Assembly (NCBI GenBank): GCA_007116505.1
Contig: SKII01000131.1
Coordinates: 1 to 7,886, forward strand
Reading direction: 5' to 3'
Source: Nitriliruptoraceae bacterium
GTDB lineage: Bacteria > Actinomycetota > Nitriliruptoria > Nitriliruptorales > Nitriliruptoraceae
Length of the DNA stretch: 7,886 nucleotides
Shown here: one piece after another, positions 1-5,924 of the stretch
Layout: every line of letters starts with the position of its first letter
Numbering within the stretch: position 1 is the stretch's first letter
Made by a program: the position numbers and the translations under genes
The notes under the pieces: generated by a model
Seen by the model: only the letters and a program-made list of their open reading frames with translations
Told to the model about the DNA's origin: nothing
Database searches by the model: none

Positions 1-4
1 CGGC

Positions 5-946
5 GTGGACCGTCAGGCCCGTCCGCGCGCTGCTCGCCGTCCGCGCCGCACGCTCGCCACCGCCATGGTGCTCGTCGTCTCGCTCGCCGGGTCGCTCGGT
101 GCGTGGTGGTCGGGGGCGCTGCCGTGCGGGCTCGTCGTCGCGCAGCCGGCGTGCCAGCTGGTCGTGACCGGCGGACCGGTGCTCGACGCCACGTCGCTCG
201 TCGCCGTGACGCCCTCCGGCGCGTCCTCAGGTGCGGCGCGCGACGGGATTGAGGTGCGCGAGCCGGCCGGTCGCCTGCTCGTCACCACCATCGAGGTGTC
301 CGAGCCGGCCGGCGTCGCCGCCTGGTGGTCGGCGCTGCGCGACCCGGACGTCGACCTCGTCGCACGTGCCCGTCTCGTCCCTCCCGGGGGCACGCTCAAC
401 GACGTGGCGGTCGCGGGGCGTGAGCGCATGCTGGAGAGCCGCTCCCTCGCGGTCGTCCTCGCGCTCGAGGCGCTCGGGCTCGTCGTCGACGCGGACGTCC
501 CGGCCTGGGCGTGGCCGGTCGCCGTCGAGTTCGCCACCGACGCGGTCGGCGGTCCGTCGGCCGGGCTGATGCTCTCCCTCGGGGTCGTCGCGCAGCTCGC
601 GGCGGAGGATCCGACCCTCGCGCGGGGGACGCTCGCGGGTGATGAGGGGCGTCCGCTCCTGGTCGCGGGCACGGGGGCGCTCGACACGGAGGGTCGCGTC
701 GTCGGGGTCGGGGGCCTCGCACACAAGCTCCGCAGCGTCGCCTCGGGGTCCGGGCCGGTGCCGGACGTCTTCCTGCTGCCGGCCGACGACCTGCCGCTCG
801 CGCGCCGAGCGGTGGTCGAGCGGGACCTGCTGCTCGTCCCCGTCGCGGACCTCGAGGAGGCCCTCACGGTGCTCGGTGTGGTCGCGGGTGGCGACGTGCC
901 GGATCGGGCCGTCCTGCTGGCTGCCAGCGGCGGCGACGGTCGGTAA
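5..946 (+). CDS. YlbL-like membrane-anchored S16 (Lon-type) serine peptidase, apparently lacking a PDZ domain
   Basis: A 313-residue protein. Residues 1-17 are rich in Arg, followed by a hydrophobic stretch at about 18-38 that looks like an uncleaved signal anchor, so the catalytic part should lie outside the membrane. The C-terminal half is an S16 Lon-protease domain (about 170-290): VGGPSAG carries the nucleophile Ser185, and GGLAHKLRSV carries the general base Lys241, spaced as in the Ser-Lys dyad of the family. The segment at about 90-158 (LLVTTIEVSEP, VPPGG) matches the pre-PDZ region of actinobacterial YlbL proteins. Only about 15 residues separate it from the peptidase domain, where a PDZ domain of about 80-90 residues usually sits. 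Cys41 and Cys50 just outside the membrane could form a disulfide. The start is uncertain: GTG at 5 lies at the window edge and the frame is open upstream; ATG at 65 is an alternative that would lose the Arg-rich N-terminus. The substrate is unknown. Confidence 0.88.
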   Translation: MDRQARPRAARRPRRTLATAMVLVVSLAGSLGAWWSGALPCGLVVAQPACQLVVTGGPVLDATSLVAVTPSGASSGAARDGIEVREPAGRLLVTTIEVSEPAGVAAWWSALRDPDVDLVARARLVPPGGTLNDVAVAGRERMLESRSLAVVLALEALGLVVDADVPAWAWPVAVEFATDAVGGPSAGLMLSLGVVAQLAAEDPTLARGTLAGDEGRPLLVAGTGALDTEGRVVGVGGLAHKLRSVASGSGPVPDVFLLPADDLPLARRAVVERDLLLVPVADLEEALTVLGVVAGGDVPDRAVLLAASGGDGR

Positions 947-949
947 CCT
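921..949 (+). promoter_or_regulatory. Weak candidate promoter for the UPF0182 gene
   Basis: CTGCCA at 921-926 (4 of 6 matches to TTGACA) and TAACCT at 944-949 are separated by 17 bases, and the -10-like box overlaps the stop codon of the peptidase gene. Transcription would start about 20 bases before the GTG at 976. In DNA this GC-rich such matches arise by chance, and the short gap fits simple read-through from the upstream gene equally well. Confidence 0.22.
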
Positions 950-975
950 CGCTCGACCCCACCGCCGGCCGTCCC

Positions 976-3921
976 GTGACCGACCTCGTCCGGGACCGCC
1001 CGCTCCCGAACCCCGAGGTGCCCGTGGATCTCGTCCGTCGTCGTCTCGGCTCGGTGCTCATCGCCGGGCTGCTCCTCGTCATCTTCGGCGCGAACCGCAT
1101 CGCGGTGTTCGTGACCGACCTGTGGTGGTTCGAGGAGCGCGGCTACCGCGACGTGTTCCTCACGGTCCTCGCGAGCCGCATCGGGATCGCCGCGGCGTTC
1201 ACGGCGGCGCTCGCCGTGTTCATCGGCGCGAACCTGTCGATCGCCCGCCGGCGCCGGCCGTTCATCATCCCGACGACGCCACAGCAGGCGCAGGTGCAGC
1301 GCATCCGCGACGCGATCGACCCGTACCTGCCGTGGGTCATCGCGGCGGTGTCCGTCCTGTTCGCGCTCACCTCCGGCGCGGCCGTCGGCGCGCAGTGGCA
1401 GACGTTCCTGCTGTTCCTCAACGGCGAGGGCGTCGGCATCGTCGACCCGCTCTTCTCCCGCGACCTCGGCTTCTGGCTGTTCGAGCTGCCGTTCTGGGCG
1501 CTCATCCAGACGTGGGCCTTCACGTCCCTCATCCTCACGATCCTGCTGACCGCGGGCGCGCACTACGTGCTCGGGGCGATCCGGCCCGAGACGCCCGAGC
1601 GCATCACGCCGGAGGCGCGCACCCACCTGACCGTGCTCGTCGCGCTCGCCGTCGGCGTGCGCGGCTGGGGCTACTGGCTCGACCGCTACGACCTGAACTT
1701 CTCGCCGCGCGGCACCGTCACCGGTGCATCGTTCACCGACGTCAACGCCGAGCTCCCCGCTCTGCTGCTCCTCATCGGTGTCGCCGCCGTCGCGGTCGTC
1801 ATCCTCCTCGCGTCGGTGCGGCGCCCCGGGTTCCTGCTGCCCGGCTCCGCGCTCGGGCTCCTCGTCGTCGCCAGCATCGTGCTGCAGGGCGTCTACCCGG
1901 CGGTCGTGCAGCGCATCCGTGTCGACCCCCAGGAGCTCGCGCGCGAGCGGGAGTTCATCGAGCGCAACCTCGAGGCGACCCGGCGCGCGTACGGGCTCGA
2001 CGAGGTCGTCCGCCAGCCGTTCGCGATCCGCAACGACCTCGACGAGCAGGACGTGCTCGACAACGACGTGACGCTGCGCAACGTCCGCCTGTGGGACCCG
2101 GAGGTCCTCGAGACGACGTACTCGGAGCTCCAGTCGCTGCGCCCGTACTACGAGTTCCTCGACGTCGCGATCGACCGGTACTTCATCGACGGCGAGCTGC
2201 GCCAGGTCATGCTCGCCACGCGCGAGCTCTCGCGGCTCCCGCAGCAGGCCGACACATGGCAGAACCGTCACATCACCTTCACGCACGGCTTCGGCGTCGT
2301 CGCGAGCCAGGTGAACACGGCCAACGCCGAGGGTCAGCCGGTGTTCATCAGCTCGAACATCCCGCCGGTCGGTGACGAGGAGATCGTCCCGTTCGAGCAG
2401 CCCGGCATCTACTTCGGGCTCGCACCGAACCCCGTCTACTCGCTCGTGCGCACCGACGCCGACGAGCTGGACTTCGAGGACCCGGAGACGCAGGCGCAGA
2501 TCATCACCGAGTACGCCGGGCGTGGTGGCGTGCCGATCGACTCGTTCCTGCGGCGCATCGCGTTCGCGCTCCGCTTCGCGGACTACAACCTGGTCCTCAC
2601 GAACCTGCTCAACGACGAGTCGCGCATCATCTTCAACCGGCAGGTCGCCGAGCGCGTCCAGCTCGTCGCGCCGTTCCTCGAGCTCGACTCGTCGCCGTAC
2701 CCCGTCATCATCGACGGGCGTGTGAAGTGGATCGTGGACGCCTACACGACGTCGACCGCCTACCCGTACTCCGAGCGTCGCACGCTCGTGCTCGGCAACC
2801 GTGGGGTGACCGTCAACTACGTGCGCAACTCGGTGAAGGTCGTCGTCGACGCGTTCGACGGTGACGTGACGCTGTACGTCGTCGACGACGAGGACCCGAT
2901 CGTTCGCGCCTGGGACCGTGCGTTCCCCGGCCTCATGCAGTCGTTCGGCGCGGCACCCGAGGAGATCGTCCGGCACTTCCGCTACCCGCAGGACCTGTTC
3001 CGCCTGCAGACGCAGCTCTACCAGACCTACCACATCCCCGACGCGGACGCGTTCTACAACCGTGCGGACGCGTGGGAGGTCCCGATCGATCCTGCGGCCG
3101 CGGCGAACGCCGGCGGCGCGACGGCGCTGCAGCAGGCGGCCGGCCAGCGCCGCCTGCAGCCGTACTACCTGGTGATGCGCCTGCCGGGCGAGGAGACCGA
3201 GGAGTTCGTCCTCATCCAGCCGTACCTGGCGGCCAACCGTCCGAACATGGTGTCGTGGCTCGCGGGTCGCTCCGATGGGGACAAGCTCAACAGCCTCTTC
3301 GCCGTCCGGTTCCCGTCGGACCAGCTGGTGCTCGGTCCGCTCCAGGCGCAGGCCCGCATCGAGCAGGACGACGAGATCTCCGCATACATCACGCTGCGCT
3401 CGCGTGACGGCTCGAACGTCATCCGCGGCAACATGCAGGTGCTGCCGATCGCGGACTCGATCCTGTACGTGCAGCCGCTGTTCCTCGAGAACCCGCAGGC
3501 CCGCATCCCCGAGCTCGCCCGTGTCGCGGTCGTGATGGGGGCGCGGACGGCCTTCGACCGCACGCTCTCCGGCGCGCTCGGTCAGCTCCTCTCGATCCGC
3601 ATCCCCGAGTCGATCACCGGCGACGAGGGCACCGACGTCGATCCGTCCGACCCGGGTGCGCCCGACACGGAGACCGACGCGCTGGTGCTGCTCGAGCGGG
3701 CGCTCGCCGCGTTCGACCGTGCGGACGACCTGCTCCGCCAGGGCAACCTCGCCGGCTACGAGCGCGAGGTGCTCACCGCACGTCGCCTCCTCGAGCGGGC
3801 CTTCGAGGCGTCCGGCGGGTCGCTGCTCCCGCAGGTCCCCGACGCGGACGGCGAGGGTGAGGGCCAGGGCGAAGGGGACGGCGAGGGCGCGGACACGTCG
3901 CAGACGGCGCTGCGCCGCTGA
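976..3921 (+). CDS. UPF0182 family integral membrane protein
   Basis: A 981-residue protein, within the usual 900-1000 residue range of UPF0182 (COG1615), whose function is not established. Hydrophobic segments lie at about 24-40, 64-85, 119-138, 173-199, 215-230, 259-280 and 287-306, giving about seven membrane spans. The family motif TDLWWFEERGYRDVF follows the first span. Residues 310-900 form the long conserved soluble part, probably outside the cell, and 915-950 form a charged helix (LLERALAAFDRADDLL) typical of the family C-terminus. The end (958-971) is a Glu/Gly repeat followed by an arginine-ended tail. The start is uncertain: GTG at 976 has no visible Shine-Dalgarno, whereas GTG at 1024 (965 residues) has GAGG at 1015-1018, five bases upstream, and still keeps the positive residues before span 1. 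It lies 29 bases after the S16 peptidase gene, a conserved actinobacterial pairing (recalled, not searched), which suggests co-transcription and a shared envelope role. Confidence 0.95.
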   Translation: MTDLVRDRPLPNPEVPVDLVRRRLGSVLIAGLLLVIFGANRIAVFVTDLWWFEERGYRDVFLTVLASRIGIAAAFTAALAVFIGANLSIARRRRPFIIPTTPQQAQVQRIRDAIDPYLPWVIAAVSVLFALTSGAAVGAQWQTFLLFLNGEGVGIVDPLFSRDLGFWLFELPFWALIQTWAFTSLILTILLTAGAHYVLGAIRPETPERITPEARTHLTVLVALAVGVRGWGYWLDRYDLNFSPRGTVTGASFTDVNAELPALLLLIGVAAVAVVILLASVRRPGFLLPGSALGLLVVASIVLQGVYPAVVQRIRVDPQELAREREFIERNLEATRRAYGLDEVVRQPFAIRNDLDEQDVLDNDVTLRNVRLWDPEVLETTYSELQSLRPYYEFLDVAIDRYFIDGELRQVMLATRELSRLPQQADTWQNRHITFTHGFGVVASQVNTANAEGQPVFISSNIPPVGDEEIVPFEQPGIYFGLAPNPVYSLVRTDADELDFEDPETQAQIITEYAGRGGVPIDSFLRRIAFALRFADYNLVLTNLLNDESRIIFNRQVAERVQLVAPFLELDSSPYPVIIDGRVKWIVDAYTTSTAYPYSERRTLVLGNRGVTVNYVRNSVKVVVDAFDGDVTLYVVDDEDPIVRAWDRAFPGLMQSFGAAPEEIVRHFRYPQDLFRLQTQLYQTYHIPDADAFYNRADAWEVPIDPAAAANAGGATALQQAAGQRRLQPYYLVMRLPGEETEEFVLIQPYLAANRPNMVSWLAGRSDGDKLNSLFAVRFPSDQLVLGPLQAQARIEQDDEISAYITLRSRDGSNVIRGNMQVLPIADSILYVQPLFLENPQARIPELARVAVVMGARTAFDRTLSGALGQLLSIRIPESITGDEGTDVDPSDPGAPDTETDALVLLERALAAFDRADDLLRQGNLAGYEREVLTARRLLERAFEASGGSLLPQVPDADGEGEGQGEGDGEGADTSQTALRR

Positions 3922-3936
3922 TCGGACGGCCGCGGT

Positions 3937-3972
3937 CCCTCGGTCCGGCCCTCGGTCCGGCCCTCGGTCCGG
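3937..3972. repeat. Three perfect tandem copies of a 12-base unit
   Basis: The unit CCCTCGGTCCGG occurs at 3937-3948, 3949-3960 and 3961-3972 without a mismatch, starting 16 bases after the UPF0182 stop and ending 8 bases before the -35 box of the tRNA promoter. The preceding CGGAC (3923-3927) can pair with GTCCG inside any copy, so alternative short hairpins are possible. The array is not preceded by a coding frame it would extend. It could be a slippage product or a transcription-related element. Confidence 0.85.
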
Positions 3973-3980
3973 TCGTCGGC

Positions 3981-4010
3981 TTGCGTCCGCACGGGGGGAG
4001 GGGTTACCCT
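3981..4010 (+). promoter_or_regulatory. Promoter of the initiator tRNA gene
   Basis: TTGCGT (-35) lies at 3981-3986 and TACCCT (-10) at 4005-4010, separated by 18 bases. The predicted start falls near 4016-4018, a few bases before the mature tRNA 5' end at 4022. The -10 has the TAnnnT form usual for the main sigma factor of actinobacteria. The position right in front of a tRNA gene makes this the best supported promoter in the window. Confidence 0.65.
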
Positions 4011-4014
4011 CCCC
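3995..4014. repeat. 8-bp perfect inverted repeat overlapping the tRNA promoter -10 box
   Basis: GGGGAGGG (3995-4002) and CCCTCCCC (4007-4014) are exact reverse complements around the four-base centre GTTA. The right arm contains most of the -10 hexamer. It could be a protein-binding site or the hairpin of a weak terminator for UPF0182 transcripts, although no T-run follows. Chance is possible in a G/C-only tract. Confidence 0.6.
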
Positions 4015-4021
4015 ACAGCGA

Positions 4022-4096
4022 CGCGGGGTGGAGCAGCTCGGTCAGCTCGCCGGGCTCATAACCCGGAGGTCGCAGGTTCAAATCCTGCCCCCGCTA
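4022..4096 (+). tRNA. Initiator tRNA-fMet (anticodon CAT)
   Basis: The full cloverleaf can be read: acceptor strands at 4022-4028 and 4089-4095, D stem GAGC/GCTC (4031-4034/4045-4048), anticodon stem CCGGG/CCCGG (4050-4054/4062-4066) around loop CTCATAA with anticodon CAT at 4057-4059, variable AGGTC, T stem GCAGG/CCTGC (4072-4076/4084-4088) with loop TTCAAAT, and discriminator A at 4096. Three marks identify the initiator and not elongator tRNA-Met or the tRNA-Ile with modified CAU: the unpaired C1 opposite T72, three consecutive G-C pairs at the base of the anticodon stem, and an A11-T24 pair in the D stem. The CCA end is not encoded (CTC follows), so it must be added enzymatically. Confidence 0.97.
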
Positions 4097-4128
4097 CTCA
4101 GCAGCGCTGGTCACACAGCGTCGCGACC

Positions 4129-4166
4129 AGAAGCCCTCGGTGAGCCTCGAGCCGCCGGGGGCTTCT
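4129..4166 (+). terminator. Terminator hairpin after the initiator tRNA, possibly bidirectional
   Basis: AGAAGCCC (4129-4136) pairs perfectly with GGGCTTCT (4159-4166). The stem extends inward by one T-G wobble and CGG/CCG (4138-4140/4155-4157) to about 12 pairs around a 14-base loop. The tail TCGTGT is only mildly T-rich, as is common for actinobacterial terminators. It lies 32 bases after the tRNA and ends 14 bases before the stop codon of the convergent tetR gene, so it may stop both transcripts. Confidence 0.7.
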
Positions 4167-4180
4167 TCGTGTCGGGGCGG

Positions 4181-4945
4181 TCAGCCCTGCCGCGCCATCG
4201 TGACGAACCGGATCATGTTCTCGATGTAGACGTCGACGAAGTGGTCGCCCATCTGCTCGAGCTCGCTGATGCCGCGCGAGGGGGAGTGCCGGCCCGAGCG
4301 CCACACGGCGACACCGAGCGTCCCCCACGACAGCGTCGCGGTCATGTCCATCGCCTCGGGATCGGCGAGCAGCTCCTCCCGAGGGAGGTCGTCGACGCCG
4401 TAGGGGAAGTCATGGACCTCGCCGTCCCACACGTCCATGATGAGCCGGGCGAGCCGGCCCATGTTGAGCTCGAAGTGGCTGCGGTGCTCCTCGCCGAAGC
4501 GGTCGTCGAGCAGCTGCGCGATCGTCGACGAGAAGATCGGGTAGTTGAGCACCGCGCCCCATCCGCGGATCTCCACGTTGAGACGCAGGTGCGCACGGAG
4601 GTAGGCGCGCAGGCGGTCGATGGGTGTGCGTGGTGCGGCTTCGACGGCGGCCCACAGCTTCGCGACGTAGCGGACGTAGGTGACGTGCGCCGCCTCGGCG
4701 ATGAGTCCGTCGCGGTTCCCGAAGTAGTAGTTGACCATCGGGTAGGAGATGCCGAGGGTGTCGCACACGCCGCTCGTGTTGAACGAGGCAGGCCCGACGA
4801 TCGCGACCTCGCGCATCGTCAGGGAGATGAGGCGGTCGCGGTTCGACGGCTCTGGGTCGTCGCCGAAGGCCAGCCAGGCGGACGACGGATCGTCCCCGAC
4901 CTCGGGCGGGAACATCATGAGCTCGGGCGCGACCGTCGTCTCCAT
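4181..4945 (-). CDS. TetR/AcrR-family transcriptional regulator (copy 1 of a tandem pair)
   Basis: A 254-residue protein. Residues about 34-82 form the TetR DNA-binding domain: LISLTMREVAIVGPASFNTS with the helix-turn-helix and recognition helix ending in NYYFGNRDGLIAEA. The remainder is the helical ligand-binding and dimer part, with RGWGAVLNY (127-135) and AVWRSGRH (213-220) shared with the neighbouring copy. A 33-residue N-terminal extension carries MMFPPEVGDDP, also shared. The ATG at 4945 was chosen over an upstream in-frame start at 5056, which would overlap the other tetR by 65 bases and adds an Arg-rich, shadow-like sequence. No Shine-Dalgarno precedes this ATG, but TACGCT ends six bases before it, suggesting a leaderless mRNA. 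It lies 46 bases downstream of the second tetR on the same strand. The ligand and target are unknown; it probably acts as a cytosolic dimeric repressor. Confidence 0.92.
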   Translation of the reverse strand: METTVAPELMMFPPEVGDDPSSAWLAFGDDPEPSNRDRLISLTMREVAIVGPASFNTSGVCDTLGISYPMVNYYFGNRDGLIAEAAHVTYVRYVAKLWAAVEAAPRTPIDRLRAYLRAHLRLNVEIRGWGAVLNYPIFSSTIAQLLDDRFGEEHRSHFELNMGRLARLIMDVWDGEVHDFPYGVDDLPREELLADPEAMDMTATLSWGTLGVAVWRSGRHSPSRGISELEQMGDHFVDVYIENMIRFVTMARQG

Positions 4946-4969
4946 GAGGGCAGCGTAACCATGCCACGC
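4946..4969 (-). promoter_or_regulatory. Candidate -10 element for a leaderless tetR transcript
   Basis: On the - strand TACGCT (4957 to 4952) is followed by six bases and then the ATG at 4945, so a start at the A of ATG would be at the normal distance from a -10 box. No good -35 box is seen 17-18 bases further up. A short imperfect inverted repeat, GCGT/ACGC at 4953-4956 and 4966-4969, overlaps the -10 and could be an autoregulatory operator, but its arms are only four bases long. Confidence 0.35.
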
Positions 4970-4991
4970 GCCGCGCGGAGCAGCGCGTCGC

Positions 4992-5813
4992 TCAGCGCGG
5001 CGGCGCTGCGGCGATGGCGTGCACCACGAGGCCGACCTGCTCGGCGACGACCGCATCGAGCGCGGCCGCCTGCTCGGGCGTCGGGCCGCCGGGCGGGAGG
5101 TGTCCGCTCCGCCACACGGCCAGTCCGTGCAGCAGGAACTGGAAAGATGCCAGCCTCGCCGAGAGCTCCGGGTGCTCCGCAGCGAACCTGAGCGCGTCCG
5201 CCTCGGTCGGCGCCGGCGCGTCCGGGTCCGGATGGGTCACCGTGCCCTCCCACACGTCGAACACGAGCCGCGCGAACACGGCGGAGTGTCGGAGGTAGAG
5301 CTCGAGGTGCGCCTCCTCCAGGCTCGCGCTGAACGCGTCGGCGACCGTGTCGGAGTAGTACGGGAAGTAGTTCAGCACCGCGCCCCAGCCGCGCAGCTCG
5401 ACAGCGAGGCGCATGCCGGCGTCGACGAACGTGCGCAGCCGCGCGAGCGGCTCGGGCGGTGCGTCGACGAGCGCGGCGCTCTGCAGGCGCACGAGGCGCG
5501 CGTACAGGAGGTGGCCCGCCTCGGCGATGAGCGCGTCACGGCTCCCGAAGTGGTAGTTGATGATGGGATGGGTGAGGTCGAGCATCCGGCAGACCGTCCG
5601 CGTGCTGAACGACGCGGGCCCGACCCGGGCGACCTCCCGCATCGTGAGCGCGAGGATGGCGTCGCGGGTCGACGCGCCCTCGGGGAGGTCCTGGCGGATC
5701 GCCGCCTGCGGGTCATCTCCTGCCGGGGGGAACAGCATGAGCGCTGCCGGGCAGCGTTCGTCCGGGGCTCCGACGACGGTCGTCGCGCCCACCGCTGCTC
5801 CCTCGCGTCCCAT
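4992..5813 (-). CDS. TetR/AcrR-family transcriptional regulator (copy 2 of a tandem pair, divergent from the dehydrogenase)
   Basis: A 273-residue protein. The TetR DNA-binding domain spans about 49-100: DAILALTMREVARVGPASFS, then TRTVCRMLDLTHPIINYHFG and SRDALIAEAGH. The helical effector domain includes RGWGAVLNY (141-149) and LAVWRSGH (231-238). It aligns with the neighbouring regulator over nearly its full length, including the N-terminal LMLFPPAGDDP, so the two arose by duplication. The ATG at 5813 is supported by a good Shine-Dalgarno (GGGAAGGGG ending seven bases upstream on the - strand). Its 5' end faces the aldehyde dehydrogenase gene across 111 bases, the classical layout of a TetR repressor controlling its divergent neighbour and itself. 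Compared with the other copy it has a longer N-terminus and a Pro/Asp-rich insertion (about 193-204). The effector is unknown. Confidence 0.93.
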   Translation of the reverse strand: MGREGAAVGATTVVGAPDERCPAALMLFPPAGDDPQAAIRQDLPEGASTRDAILALTMREVARVGPASFSTRTVCRMLDLTHPIINYHFGSRDALIAEAGHLLYARLVRLQSAALVDAPPEPLARLRTFVDAGMRLAVELRGWGAVLNYFPYYSDTVADAFSASLEEAHLELYLRHSAVFARLVFDVWEGTVTHPDPDAPAPTEADALRFAAEHPELSARLASFQFLLHGLAVWRSGHLPPGGPTPEQAAALDAVVAEQVGLVVHAIAAAPPR

Positions 5814-5924
5814 CCCGATGCCCCTTCCCGGCGGCCTCTACCCTGAGGGCGATGCCGGGACAGGAATCTAGCCTCAAGGCCGTGTCCTCGGCGGTCGAGG
5901 CCCTTCGCGGGCGAGGAGGAGCGC
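5814..5924. promoter_or_regulatory. Divergent intergenic control region (tetR / aldehyde dehydrogenase)
   Basis: A 111-base region between two start codons. It contains several short dyads: CCCTGAGGG (5841-5849), GCCT-CA-AGGC (5871-5880) and, the best, CCTCG-GCGGT-CGAGG (5886-5900), a 15-base palindrome 24 bases before the dehydrogenase start that is a reasonable TetR-type operator candidate. TACCCT (5839-5844) on the + strand matches the tRNA promoter -10 exactly but lacks a clear -35. TAGATT (5870 to 5865) on the - strand is a possible -10 for tetR. A strong Shine-Dalgarno, GAGGAGGAG (5913-5921), ends three bases before the dehydrogenase ATG. Confidence 0.5.

Noticed and set aside
13..3033. 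A 1006-codon open frame on the - strand opposite the peptidase and UPF0182 genes
   Set aside because: It is antisense to two well-supported genes; its product is an Arg/Glu/Asp-rich low-complexity sequence with no domain I recognise. Long antisense frames are expected when third positions are nearly all G or C.
4022..4096. The tRNA gene as the attachment site of an integrated element, with the tetR-dehydrogenase block as cargo
   Set aside because: There is no integrase, no second copy of the tRNA 3' end in the window, and no change in base composition or codon use across the boundary.
4946..5056. A longer N-terminus for the downstream TetR starting at 5056
   Set aside because: It would overlap the upstream tetR by 65 bases and add an Arg-rich stretch absent from the paralogue, whereas the FPPxxGDDP similarity begins just after the ATG at 4945.
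3656..5191. A 511-codon + strand frame running through the UPF0182 end, the tRNA and both tetR genes
   Set aside because: It passes through a tRNA gene and opposes two TetR genes with intact domains; its sequence is compositionally biased without any recognisable fold.
5019..5846. A 275-codon + strand frame opposite the second tetR gene
   Set aside because: The - strand gene has a clear TetR domain and a good Shine-Dalgarno; the + strand frame is Arg/Glu-biased shadow sequence.
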